Below, in pieces: positions 19,229 to 28,371 of a stretch of 64,000 bases of DNA. The DNA comes from Bacteroidota bacterium (GTDB lineage: Bacteria; Bacteroidota; Bacteroidia; Bacteroidales; P3): assembly GCA_017860275.1 (NCBI GenBank), contig JAFNAQ010000001.1:248001-312000 (forward strand), in the 5' to 3' direction. The notes beneath the pieces are model-generated. The model was not told where the DNA came from and did not search any database. It was given only the letters and a program-made list of their open reading frames with translations. Every line of letters begins with the position of its first letter. Positions within the stretch are counted from its first letter, which is position 1. The position numbers and the translations under genes were made by a program.

Positions 19229-20380
19229 ATGGATTATTTTGAAAGAGAGATTGAGAAGATAAAGAAGGAGGGTAATTATAGAGAGTTACCCAAGGGCAAG
19301 AGTTTAGGAGGATTAATCTATAAGGATAATAAGAAGATGATTAATCTTGCCTCAAATGATTATCTTGGTATAGCCTCCGATATTGATTTGAGGAATAATT
19401 TTATTTCTAAGATAAATAAAGAGAATTTTATTCCATCCTACTCCTCATCAAGACTTCTAAGTGGAGGTTTCGATGCCTACGAAGAACTGGAAGAATCTCT
19501 TTCTAGGCTTTTTGGCTCAGAAGCTGCAATGGTCTTTAACTCCGGCTATCATGCCAATATTGGAATTATCCCTGCCATAAGCGACTCAAAGACATTAATC
19601 CTTGCCGATAAACTTATTCACGCTAGCCTTATTGATGGGATACTCTTATCAAAGTCAAAGTTCTTGCGCTATCATCATAATGATTACGAACATCTAGAAG
19701 AACTAATAGAAAAGAATAAGAGAGATTATGAGAGAATAATTATTGCCTCGGAGAGTATATTTAGTATGGATGGAGATGAGGCAGACCTCTTGAGAATGGT
19801 TGATATTAAAGAAAAACACAATAATATATTATTATATATAGATGAGGCTCACGCAATAGGAGTTAGAGGAGAGAGTGGTTTAGGTCTTGCACAGGAAAAA
19901 GGCTGCATGAATAAGATTGACTTTCTTGTAGGAACATTCGGAAAGGCAATAGGCTCTGTGGGAGCTTATATAATTTGTAAGAGTGTTATTAAAGAATTTC
20001 TAATAAATAAGATGAGGAGTTTTATCTTCTCCACTGCCCTACCCCCAATAAATATTGCTTGGACTAATTTTGTGATTAATAATCTAAATGGCTCTATCAA
20101 CTATAAACAAAGGAAGAATAACCTTGACAATATTTCAAAAAAACTTAGAGAGGCAATAATCAGCAAGGGTATTCCTTGTACCTCAACCTCACATATTATT
20201 CCATATATTATTGGAGATAGTGCCATAGCTATGCAAAAATCAAATCTCCTTCAGGAGAATGGTTTCTACGCTCTTGCGGTAAGACCACCTACTGTTGCTA
20301 AGGGTACTTCAAGGATTAGATTTTCTCTAAATTCAAATATTAAGGAAGAAGAAATCCTTAGTCTAATAAAATTATTATAA
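19229..20380 (+). CDS. bioF: 8-amino-7-oxononanoate synthase
   Basis: The 383-aa PLP enzyme condenses pimeloyl-ACP (or -CoA) with alanine to KAPA. Visible motifs are LASNDYLGIA, FNSGYHANIG, IDEAHAIGVRGESGLGL and the PLP-lysine region VGTFGKAIGSVGAY. It lies between bioA and bioG with gaps of 5 and 3 bp, consistent with one transcript. Confidence 0.96.
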   Translation: MDYFEREIEKIKKEGNYRELPKGKSLGGLIYKDNKKMINLASNDYLGIASDIDLRNNFISKINKENFIPSYSSSRLLSGGFDAYEELEESLSRLFGSEAAMVFNSGYHANIGIIPAISDSKTLILADKLIHASLIDGILLSKSKFLRYHHNDYEHLEELIEKNKRDYERIIIASESIFSMDGDEADLLRMVDIKEKHNNILLYIDEAHAIGVRGESGLGLAQEKGCMNKIDFLVGTFGKAIGSVGAYIICKSVIKEFLINKMRSFIFSTALPPINIAWTNFVINNLNGSINYKQRKNNLDNISKKLREAIISKGIPCTSTSHIIPYIIGDSAIAMQKSNLLQENGFYALAVRPPTVAKGTSRIRFSLNSNIKEEEILSLIKLL

Positions 20381-20383
20381 TAG

Positions 20384-21031
20384 ATGAAAGCAGAATTTAT
20401 TTACTGTTCAGGTAGCAAAAACCTAATACTATTCTTTGCAGGATGGGCAATGGATGCTAGTCCCTTTAAGGAATTAAGACCAAGAAATGCCGACCTAATG
20501 ATCGTGTATGATTATTCAGATATGACTTTCGACAAAAGCATAATTGAACATTACGATTACATTAAGCTTATTGGTTGGTCAATGGGTGTATATGCTGCTA
20601 GCTTTGTTTTCAGAAACAATGATGAAAGAATTACTCATAGCATAGCAATCAATGGCACTAAATATCCTATAGATAATGAAAGAGGAATTGCTGAAAATAT
20701 ATTCAATGGAACACTAGAGGGGTTAAATGAAAAGAGTCTCGGAAAGTTCCAGCTTAGGATGTGTGGTTCAAAGGCTGCTTTTGAAAACTATATAAAGATT
20801 CAACCTCAAAGGGATATTGAGGATATAAGAAATGAGCTTAGGGAAATTCAAAATCATTATAATATTTACGGAGTACCTCGATTTACTTGGGATATGGCTA
20901 TTATTGGATCAGGGGATAAAATCTTCTTACCAGAGAATCAAACTAAGGCTTATGGTAATGCAACAATTGTAATAAATAACTTAGAGCCTCATTACTCACA
21001 CCAACTTTTAAATGTAGTTATTAATGGATAA
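20384..21031 (+). CDS. bioG: Pimeloyl-ACP methyl ester esterase, BioG type
   Basis: The 215-aa alpha/beta hydrolase belongs to the DUF452/BioG group. It has the nucleophile elbow GWSMG (S66) and the early ILFFAGWAMD oxyanion region typical of BioG. It removes the methyl group from pimeloyl-ACP methyl ester and so ends the BioC-started acyl elongation. It replaces BioH, and the last 8 bp overlap bioC, which supports the pairing. Confidence 0.88.
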   Translation: MKAEFIYCSGSKNLILFFAGWAMDASPFKELRPRNADLMIVYDYSDMTFDKSIIEHYDYIKLIGWSMGVYAASFVFRNNDERITHSIAINGTKYPIDNERGIAENIFNGTLEGLNEKSLGKFQLRMCGSKAAFENYIKIQPQRDIEDIRNELREIQNHYNIYGVPRFTWDMAIIGSGDKIFLPENQTKAYGNATIVINNLEPHYSHQLLNVVING

Positions 21032-21770
21032 AGACTTAATTAAAAATAGATTTTTAAGAGCGTCTAAAACGTATAATAAAGAGGCTGTTGTTCAGAAGAA
21101 GATTATTGATAAGCTTATTGAAGAAGTGCTAAGTCTAGAAAGCAATAACTATGATTCAATACTTGAGATAGGTTGTGGAACTGGACTTTTGACAAAGGAA
21201 ATTATTTACAATTTCAATTTTAAACATCTAAACGTAAATGATATTTGCCCTAACCATCTATTTGGTGGACTGGATAATATTATAACAAACTATATTGAGG
21301 GAGATGCTGAGAATATTCATTTGCCAGAGAATCAAGACCTAGTTATTTCTTGTTCTGCAATTCAGTGGTTTACAAGTATAGATAATTTCTTCTCTAAGAT
21401 AAATAATACACTGAATAAGGATGGTATATTTGCTTTTACCAGCTTTGGAAAAACTAATCTTAAGGAGATAAAAACCATCACCTCTAAGGGACTAGAGTAT
21501 AAAAGCCTTGAAGGAAATAAGGAATTAATCTCAAAACACTTTGAGATAATTTACTGCTTTGAACAGGAGATTAAACTGTATTTCTCATCTGCAAAAGAAA
21601 TACTAAAGCATCTAAAGCTAACTGGTGTTACTGCAACATCTCAGAAACCTTGGACAAAGACAGACCTTAATCTATTTACCCAGGAGTATGATAAATTATT
21701 CAAGAGTGAAAAAGGATTTGAGCTAACCTATAACCCAATTTATTTTATTTGTAAGAAAGATGAGAGATAA
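21024..21770 (+). CDS. bioC: Malonyl-ACP O-methyltransferase
   Basis: The 248-aa class I SAM methyltransferase has the glycine-rich motif ILEIGCGTGLLT and a second motif (ISCSAIQWF) characteristic of BioC. It methylates malonyl-ACP so that fatty acid synthesis can build the pimeloyl chain. The N-terminal KNRFLRASKTYNKEAVVQ is the usual BioC start. It overlaps bioG by 8 bp and bioD by 11 bp. Confidence 0.94.
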   Translation: MDKDLIKNRFLRASKTYNKEAVVQKKIIDKLIEEVLSLESNNYDSILEIGCGTGLLTKEIIYNFNFKHLNVNDICPNHLFGGLDNIITNYIEGDAENIHLPENQDLVISCSAIQWFTSIDNFFSKINNTLNKDGIFAFTSFGKTNLKEIKTITSKGLEYKSLEGNKELISKHFEIIYCFEQEIKLYFSSAKEILKHLKLTGVTATSQKPWTKTDLNLFTQEYDKLFKSEKGFELTYNPIYFICKKDER

Positions 21771-22404
21771 TATATATTTTGTTTCTGGCATAGATACTAA
21801 TATTGGAAAGTCCTATGCCACAGGATACCTTGCAAGGCTTTGGCAAGAAAAAGGAGAAAGAGTAATTACCCAAAAGCTTGTGCAGACTGGTAATATTGGT
21901 TTTAGTGAAGATATTGAACTTCATCGCAAGATTATGGGCATAGAAAAGACAATAGAAGACAAAGAATTTCTTACCATGCCAGAGATTTTTTCTTACCCTT
22001 GTTCACCTCATCTTGCTGCAAAGATTGATAATAGAGATATTGACTTTGATAAGATTAAGAATGCAACTCAAGTCCTCTCTCAAAGATATGATAAGGTAAT
22101 AATTGAGGGTGCAGGTGGGCTAATGGTTCCTCTTAGGGAAGACTACCTAACAATAGATTATATATCTGAAAATCAATATCCCTTAATCTTCGTAACTGGT
22201 GGTAAGCTTGGGAGTATTAATCATACAATTCTTAGCCTTGAGGCAATTGCTTCAAGAAATATTAAACTCCATACACTAATCTATAATTCATCTTTTGGGG
22301 GTGATGAAATCATTTCAAAAGACAGTTTTGAGTTTATAAAAAACTACACCAAAAGATACTTCCCTTATACTGAGCTTATTATTTTGCCTCAAATTGAAAT
22401 ATAA
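21760..22404 (+). CDS. bioD: Dethiobiotin synthetase
   Basis: The 214-aa ATP-dependent carboxylase closes the ureido ring of dethiobiotin. The P-loop (VSGIDTNIGKSYATGYL) and the KLVQTG and EGAGGLMVPL motifs are in place. It ends the biotin cluster; the product then goes to BioB, whose gene is 16 kb upstream. Length is typical. Confidence 0.95.
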   Translation: MRDNIYFVSGIDTNIGKSYATGYLARLWQEKGERVITQKLVQTGNIGFSEDIELHRKIMGIEKTIEDKEFLTMPEIFSYPCSPHLAAKIDNRDIDFDKIKNATQVLSQRYDKVIIEGAGGLMVPLREDYLTIDYISENQYPLIFVTGGKLGSINHTILSLEAIASRNIKLHTLIYNSSFGGDEIISKDSFEFIKNYTKRYFPYTELIILPQIEI

Positions 22405-22427
22405 TAGTAAATTCTTTTCTATATTTG
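22394..22427 (+). promoter_or_regulatory. Promoter of fbp
   Basis: TTG (22394-22396), a 23-bp spacer and TATATTTG (22420-22427) lie 22 bp before the fbp ATG. The -33 box is within the last codons of bioD, so fbp can be transcribed on its own. Confidence 0.55.
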
Positions 22428-22449
22428 CAAAAGAGAAATTTACTAATCT

Positions 22450-24411
22450 ATGGACAATACTATCACTAAAGAAGAATTGAAGTTTCTTCAACTTCTTGCA
22501 AAACAATTCCCAAATATTCAATCTGCAAGTACAGAGATAATAAATCTTGAGGCAATTCTTCTTTTGCCTAAGGGGACTGAACACTTTGTAACAGATATTC
22601 ACGGAGAATACGAAACCTTCTATCATATACTTTCTAACGCCTCAGGTTCTGTGAAGAGAAAGATAGAAGAGGTCTTTGGATCATCGATAAAAAAATCGGA
22701 GAAGAACCAATTAGCAACTCTTATCTACTACCCTTTAGAGAAGATAAATATTCTTACAAATCAAGGTGAGATAGATAGGGAATGGTATATCATCACTCTT
22801 AACCGTTTGGTAGAAGTAGCCAGAGAGGTTGCAATGAAATATACTCGTTCCAAGGTTAGAAAGGCAATGCCTAAGGATTATGCATATATTATTGATGAGC
22901 TTTTGAATGAGAGCTCAATCGATAAGGCTAGCTATTTCGATAGTATTATTAAATCTATTATTGAGCTTAATCGGGCTGATTATTTTATTGAATCTATTTC
23001 TGAATTTATCAAACGCCTACTTATCGATAGGCTACATATTATTGGAGATATTTTCGATAGAGGAACAAAGGCAGAAAAGGTTATGGAGACAATCGTTAAC
23101 CATCACTCTGTAGATATTCAATGGGGAAACCACGATATAATTTGGATGGGTGCTGCTTGCGGCATCGAGATTAATATTGCTGAGGTTATCCGACTTACTG
23201 CAAGATATGCAAACTTCGATACCTTGGAGGATGATTATGGAATAAACCTAATGCCACTTATAAGCTTTGCTCTTTCTCAGTACGAAGCCGATCCTGCCAC
23301 TGCATTTATTCCTAAAAGCATTCAAAAGGAATATCTTGAAGCTGATATTAGGTTATTAACCCTTATTCATAAGGCTATCTCTGTAATATGCTTTAAGCTC
23401 GAAGGACAATTGATTCAAAGAAACCCTTCATTTAATATGGAACATCGTTTGATGTTAGATAAGATAGACTATGAGAAGGGAACGATAACTCTTGAGGGTA
23501 AGACCTATCCTTTGATTGATTCCTTCTTCCCTACCATTGACCCTAACGACCCATACAAGCTTACTAAGGAAGAAGAGATGGTTATGAGTAAGCTAAAGCT
23601 TTCTTTCCTAAATGCAGAAAAGCTACAAGAGCATATCTCATTCCTATTCTCAAAAGGAAGCATGTATCTTATCTACAATGATAATCTAATGTATCATGGT
23701 TGTATGCCTATGCTTTCAGAAAAAGAATTCAAGAGCTTTAATTTCCAAGGAGCACAAGTTAAGGGAAGAGAGCTTTGTGAGTGTTTCGAAAACACAATAA
23801 GGGCGGTTTGGCTTAACAAGGATAAATGCAATGTTGAGTGTTTCGATAGAGATTATTTCTGGTATCTATGGTGTGGAGAATGTTCTCCTATCTATGGTAA
23901 AGACAAGATGGCGACCTTTGAAAGATATTTTATTGAAGACAAATCAACTCACAAAGAGAACCAAAACCTATACTATAAACTTAGAAACGATGAGAATGTT
24001 TGTAGTTTGATTCTAAATGATTTTGGATTAGATATTAAAACATCGAGAATAATCAATGGTCATGTTCCAGTAAAGGTTATTAAGGGAGAAAACCCTGTAA
24101 TGGCTAATGGAAGGCTATTGGTTATTGATGGAGGTATGTCGAGACCTTACCAAAAGGAAACAGGTATTGGAGGTTACACACTTGTATATAGCTCAACACG
24201 CCTAGTTATTGCCTCTCATGAACCTTTCTCTTCAAGGCAAGAATCCATAGAGAAAGAAACAGATATTATATCCTCACTTCACCTTATAGAAACTCAGCAA
24301 AGTCCAATCCTAGTAGGAAATACAGATATTGGAAAAGACTTAAAGAACCAAATCCAAGACCTAAAACGCCTAATCCTATCCTTCAACAAAGGTTTAATAA
24401 TAGAAAAATAA
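22450..24411 (+). CDS. fbp: Fructose-1,6-bisphosphatase, class III
   Basis: The 653-aa protein is the large class III (Firmicutes-type) FBPase, common also in Bacteroidetes, for gluconeogenesis. Metallophosphatase motifs are visible: FVTDIHGEYETF near residue 40, IGDIFDRGTKAEKV near 200 and IQWGNHDIIWMGA near 225, with later HGCMP and NGHVPVKV blocks. Length matches the family. It appears to be a single-gene unit between its promoter and hairpins at 24431-24515. Confidence 0.95.
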   Translation: MDNTITKEELKFLQLLAKQFPNIQSASTEIINLEAILLLPKGTEHFVTDIHGEYETFYHILSNASGSVKRKIEEVFGSSIKKSEKNQLATLIYYPLEKINILTNQGEIDREWYIITLNRLVEVAREVAMKYTRSKVRKAMPKDYAYIIDELLNESSIDKASYFDSIIKSIIELNRADYFIESISEFIKRLLIDRLHIIGDIFDRGTKAEKVMETIVNHHSVDIQWGNHDIIWMGAACGIEINIAEVIRLTARYANFDTLEDDYGINLMPLISFALSQYEADPATAFIPKSIQKEYLEADIRLLTLIHKAISVICFKLEGQLIQRNPSFNMEHRLMLDKIDYEKGTITLEGKTYPLIDSFFPTIDPNDPYKLTKEEEMVMSKLKLSFLNAEKLQEHISFLFSKGSMYLIYNDNLMYHGCMPMLSEKEFKSFNFQGAQVKGRELCECFENTIRAVWLNKDKCNVECFDRDYFWYLWCGECSPIYGKDKMATFERYFIEDKSTHKENQNLYYKLRNDENVCSLILNDFGLDIKTSRIINGHVPVKVIKGENPVMANGRLLVIDGGMSRPYQKETGIGGYTLVYSSTRLVIASHEPFSSRQESIEKETDIISSLHLIETQQSPILVGNTDIGKDLKNQIQDLKRLILSFNKGLIIEK

Positions 24412-24430
24412 AACAGGAGCGAAGACTTTC

Positions 24431-24515
24431 TGGGACTTACAGAGACAATCTAAGAAGTCCCAAAAAGTCCTAGTCTGTCCTAATTCTTCGTCAAGCAGGA
24501 TTTATACTTCTGCTT
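24431..24515. terminator. Two stem-loops after fbp
   Basis: TGGGACTT (24431-24438) pairs with AAGTCCCA (24455-24462), and AAGCAG (24493-24498) pairs with CTGCTT (24510-24515). Neither has a strong T-run, but they lie between the convergent fbp and lipoprotein genes. Confidence 0.4.
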
Positions 24516-24541
24516 TCTATTATTACTAATCTGACACACTA

Positions 24542-24997
24542 CTATCTTTTAGAATTAATGTATATAAACTTTTCTTTATATGTCATTTTATTACTATTCT
24601 TTGGCAATTTATTTAAGTCATCTATTGCTGGCTCATAACCAGTTTTTGCTGATTTTTCTAAATAATCAATAGACATCCTTGCCGATGCTTCATCAATACT
24701 GTCAATTTTATTTCCTTGATAGATACAAGAATATGACCAAAAAACAGAATAAGGAGCCAAGGCATAATCCTTTTTATTGGACATAATAATTGCATATGGT
24801 AATAGTTCAATCCCTGCCCAGACATCACTATCATGAAAACAATCAATAAAAAGAGCTTGAAAGGAATTTGTATCACCTTTATAAATAACTTCACTTCTCA
24901 AATTATTAAGATATTCCAATCTTGTAATTACTTTGGGTTCTTTTTTACATGAAATAAAAACCAAAATACAAATAATAACAATGTATAGTTTTTTCAT
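24542..24997 (-). CDS. Small lipoprotein with Sel1-like segment
   Basis: The 151-aa product begins with a lipoprotein signal (KLYIVIICILVFISC, lipobox Cys17), so it is probably lipid-anchored in the envelope. The C-terminal half contains one Sel1/TPR-like turn (SIDYLEKSAKTGYEPAIDDL). No function is evident. Confidence 0.75.
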   Translation of the reverse strand: MKKLYIVIICILVFISCKKEPKVITRLEYLNNLRSEVIYKGDTNSFQALFIDCFHDSDVWAGIELLPYAIIMSNKKDYALAPYSVFWSYSCIYQGNKIDSIDEASARMSIDYLEKSAKTGYEPAIDDLNKLPKNSNKMTYKEKFIYINSKR

Positions 24998-25071
24998 ATT
25001 TTATTCTCCACTTTCCATAAATATAATAGTTTATATTTATTGTTTCCTTTTCCCAAATAGCAAATTAGATT

Positions 25072-25455
25072 CTAGCCTCTTTCGAATTTTACGAATTGGA
25101 GGTTTTTTTGTAGTTTTTGGGAGGCTTTGAAACAGACTTTTTTGGCTTTTACTCTGTGTGGCGTTACATCTTTTGGGTTTTTGTAGCCCTCGTCACTGCT
25201 TACCGATAAATAGAATATGCCTAAGCCGTTTAGGTTTACCTTATAGCCTAAATGCATCATTTCTTCTATTAGCTGTGTTGTCCCAACTACTGCCCCCAAA
25301 AGGTCTGGTTGCTTAATTGTTGAACGCTCTGCAAGCTTATCTGCTATGCCTTCTATGTCTATGGTGCCTCTATAAACACCTACTGCATAATTACTCTCTT
25401 CCCAAGTATTATTTCTTCGGAACTTCTTTTTCTTTACTTTGTATGGATGAAACAT
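25072..25455 (-). CDS. HU-like DNA-binding protein (Bacteroidetes HU-HIG type)
   Basis: The 127-aa protein has the layout of the HU-HIG family: an N-terminal beta-rich lead-in (MFHPYKVKKKKFR), the helical HU core (IDIEGIADKLAERSTIKQPDLLGAVVGTTQLIEEMM) and NLNGLGIFYLSVSSDEG. These small nucleoid or regulatory proteins bind DNA; specificity is unknown. The palindrome ladder at 25580-25663 starts 125 bp upstream, so it may be a regulatory site for this gene or its neighbour. Confidence 0.82.
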   Translation of the reverse strand: MFHPYKVKKKKFRRNNTWEESNYAVGVYRGTIDIEGIADKLAERSTIKQPDLLGAVVGTTQLIEEMMHLGYKVNLNGLGIFYLSVSSDEGYKNPKDVTPHRVKAKKVCFKASQKLQKNLQFVKFERG

Positions 25456-25896
25456 ATCTTTTTTATTTTATTTGGTTACTTATTTTCTTCTCTTTTTTAT
25501 TTGATTTATTTTCGCCCTTATCTGATTAATTTTCAGCAACTCCTGATTTAATTTCAAAAAGTCCTTATTTATTTTTACTAAGATGTGCATCTTAGCGTCT
25601 TAAGATGTACATCTTAGCTCCTTAAGATGCACATCTCAGCAAGCTAAGATGTGCATCTGAGCAAAATTAATCCCCTTTTAATTTACTTTTAATCTTATCC
25701 TCTTGCATTTATTCCTTATATTGCAGAAGTTTTATCTTATATAATTTAAATTTTATTTCGGTTAATGCAAAGATAACATTAATTTTGCAGAAAATTAAAG
25801 AATTCACAAAGAATTTTTTTACCCTAATCGTTTGACTTTATATTGTTTGGAATGATATTTGATAATGATTGGAAAAAACTAAACTTAAACAGTAAT
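25456..25896. other. Intergenic region with palindrome ladder
   Basis: About 440 bp between the divergent HU-like and DUF5686 genes carry the 22-bp ladder (25580-25663) and A/T-rich sequence with several ATTTG-like promoter candidates (25820-25870) that I cannot resolve. I see no other gene. Confidence 0.7.
25580..25663. repeat. Palindrome ladder, four units at exactly 22 bp
   Basis: Units start at 25580, 25602, 25624 and 25646, each AAGATG, two variable bases, CATCTnAGC and a short spacer. The second core, AAGATGTACATCTT, is a perfect palindrome; the others deviate by one or two bases. The exact 22-bp step puts every core on nearly the same DNA face. It could be a multi-site operator or nucleoid-protein array. 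Confidence 0.9.
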
Positions 25897-28371
25897 ATGA
25901 CTAAGAGTAAAATATATCAATTAGCACTTTTATTCTCTTTTATTTCTTTCACCTCATGCCTTTTTGGACAATCAAGAACCATAACTGGGCAAATTATTGA
26001 TGGTGCAAGCAAGGAAGGGGTTTTTGCTGCCACTATAAGCTATTCCATTGATGGATATTCAAAGGGGACTACTACCGATTTTGACGGAAACTTCTCTCTA
26101 AATGTTCCTGAGGGCATAGATAGTATAAAGATTTCTCATATCTCATATAAGCCAATTATCAAAATGGCTAAGACTTTTAAGGCAAGTGGAGTAAAGATTA
26201 GCCTTCAACCCTATGCTTCCCAAATCAAGGAGGTAGTAATTACAGCTAAGAAAGAAAAATATACCAACAAGGATAATCCTGCTGTTATTTTTATTCGAAA
26301 TGTTATTGATAATAAGAAGGATAATAATATTATCAATCACTCTCCTATGCATTATAAGGCTCATAATAAGTCTCTTTTGGCATTGGATAAGATTGATGAA
26401 AAGGATTTGGTGCGCCTAAGACTTAAACCAGTGAAAAACCTTATGAATAATATTGAGGAATCGTATTTTGGCAATAAGGATTACCTCCCTATGTACTTCT
26501 ATGAGGAGCTTTCGGAGTTATATGCAAGAGAGGGTGGCTTGCTTGAGCAACAAAGATTAGGAATACAAGACATTAAATTATCTACACTACTCGATGAAGA
26601 AAAAGCCAACCAAATTAAGGGCTCTGTGTTCTCAAACATCAATCTTTACAACGATTATATAAATATTCTTGGCAACCAACTTATGAGTCCATTGAATATT
26701 GCTGCACCAACCTTCTATAAATTCTTTATTAAAGATACTGTTGTTATTGATGGTAGAGAATGTATATGGCTTGATTTCATCCCTCGAAACATCTACGATT
26801 TAGGTTTTCTGGGTGATTTATATATTTCGAACGATGGCAAGTATGAACTTATAAGCGCTAAGCTTTCTCTGCCTGAGAAATCTAATATTAATTTTGTTGA
26901 CAAGATTGTTTTCACACAAAACTATAAGACAGATACCTTAGATATTAAGGGGAAGAGCCAAAAGCTAACCTATATTGTAGATGATGGTGTATATGCAAAG
27001 GTAAATATGTATGGAGTTAAGATGTATGGATATAGTATTAACACATACTCTCAGCCAATTTTCGAAGAATATACAATTAAGAAGAGCTCTGAGCTAAAGA
27101 ACTTCACAATAAATGAGACTAATCGTCTTTCTGCCCTGAACTCTATTGAGAAAAAGACCTATCTTTTGCCCGATAGTCTTAATAAAATAACTTGGTTTAG
27201 GGTAACAAAATATCTTTCGGAAGTATTCTATGGAGGATATATTCTAAGTGGACCATTCTATATTGGACCAATAGATAATCTTGTATCATTTAATAATATT
27301 GAAGGAACACGTCTACGCTTTAGTGGAAAAACAAATTACAAGTTAAGCAGAAAGATATTTGCCGATTGGATGGTTGCCTATGGAACAAAGGACGAGAAGT
27401 TTAAATATGATTTAGGTATAAAATATAGCTTTAACTCAGCGGCAAAGACTCCTTATTCATATCCTGCTAATTTTATTGGTATCCAATATACAAATAATAC
27501 CTTTGTGCCTGGCAGAACAATTGGGCCAAGTAATTATGATAGAATAGCTCTTTCTCTTACTGAAATTATAGATTATAAACTTGCTTGGGATAAATCCTAT
27601 GCCTTCCAATGGTATTACCAAACAAGAAAGGGCTTGACTCTTAATCCTTATATCAAATTTCAGAAAGTAGATGCCTATGGTAATTGGAACTTTGGGGATA
27701 TGTATGGAAAAGAAATATCGGGATTTGAATATAATAGAGTTGGGCTAAACCTTAGTATATCTCTAAATGGTCAAATCATTCCTAATTTTAGGTCAAAGTA
27801 TAAGAGTGGTGCTAATTATACCTCTCTAAATGTAAACTATGAGTATGGATTTGAAAACACTCACCTACTAAAGCTTAATGCCTTTAGAAAACTAAACTTC
27901 ATGCCTTTAGGTTATATGAAGATATGGGCTGAGGGTGGTTATATTTGGGGACAAATGCTTTCTCCTTACCTCTTTGTAAATTCTACCTCAAATAATATAG
28001 TTTATAGTCAGACTAGCTTTAATCTAATGAGACCAATGGAGTTTTATTCCGATAAATATGCTCAATTAATCGCTATCTATAATCTAAATGGATTCATATT
28101 TAATCGAATTCCTTTTATCAGAGAGCTAAAACTTAGAGAAGAATTTAATATTAAGATGGCTTATGGCGGCTTAAGGGATGATAATAAGTTTATGATTAAT
28201 GGAAATACAGTTCAAACCTTTGGCAAAGAGCCATATATTGAGGCTGGCTTTGGATTCCAAAACCTTTTTGGTGTGCTTGGTGTTGATTATACAAGAAGAA
28301 TAACCTATGCTAAAGACTTGCCTGAGCATAGGAAATGGGGTATTAGATTAAATCTAGTCTTTCAATTCTAA
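25897..28371 (+). CDS. DUF5686 family outer-membrane protein with carboxypeptidase-like domain
   Basis: The protein has 824 aa from the ATG at 25897, where a signal peptide starts (QLALLFSFISFTSCLFGQ); an upstream ATG gives 18 extra residues with no signal. Residues about 25-110 are a CarboxypepD_reg-like domain (ITGQIIDGASKEGVFAATIS ... DFDGNFSLNVPEG). The rest is the DUF5686 type and ends in Phe (LVFQF), as many beta-barrels do. This family is common in Bacteroidetes outer membranes; its role is not established. It converges with the MFS gene, whose stop overlaps by 4 bp. Confidence 0.85.
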   Translation: MTKSKIYQLALLFSFISFTSCLFGQSRTITGQIIDGASKEGVFAATISYSIDGYSKGTTTDFDGNFSLNVPEGIDSIKISHISYKPIIKMAKTFKASGVKISLQPYASQIKEVVITAKKEKYTNKDNPAVIFIRNVIDNKKDNNIINHSPMHYKAHNKSLLALDKIDEKDLVRLRLKPVKNLMNNIEESYFGNKDYLPMYFYEELSELYAREGGLLEQQRLGIQDIKLSTLLDEEKANQIKGSVFSNINLYNDYINILGNQLMSPLNIAAPTFYKFFIKDTVVIDGRECIWLDFIPRNIYDLGFLGDLYISNDGKYELISAKLSLPEKSNINFVDKIVFTQNYKTDTLDIKGKSQKLTYIVDDGVYAKVNMYGVKMYGYSINTYSQPIFEEYTIKKSSELKNFTINETNRLSALNSIEKKTYLLPDSLNKITWFRVTKYLSEVFYGGYILSGPFYIGPIDNLVSFNNIEGTRLRFSGKTNYKLSRKIFADWMVAYGTKDEKFKYDLGIKYSFNSAAKTPYSYPANFIGIQYTNNTFVPGRTIGPSNYDRIALSLTEIIDYKLAWDKSYAFQWYYQTRKGLTLNPYIKFQKVDAYGNWNFGDMYGKEISGFEYNRVGLNLSISLNGQIIPNFRSKYKSGANYTSLNVNYEYGFENTHLLKLNAFRKLNFMPLGYMKIWAEGGYIWGQMLSPYLFVNSTSNNIVYSQTSFNLMRPMEFYSDKYAQLIAIYNLNGFIFNRIPFIRELKLREEFNIKMAYGGLRDDNKFMINGNTVQTFGKEPYIEAGFGFQNLFGVLGVDYTRRITYAKDLPEHRKWGIRLNLVFQF

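Noticed and set aside
25580-25663. CRISPR array
   Set aside because: The repeated unit is a 14-17-bp palindrome with only 5-8 bp between copies; no spacers of CRISPR length and no cas genes.
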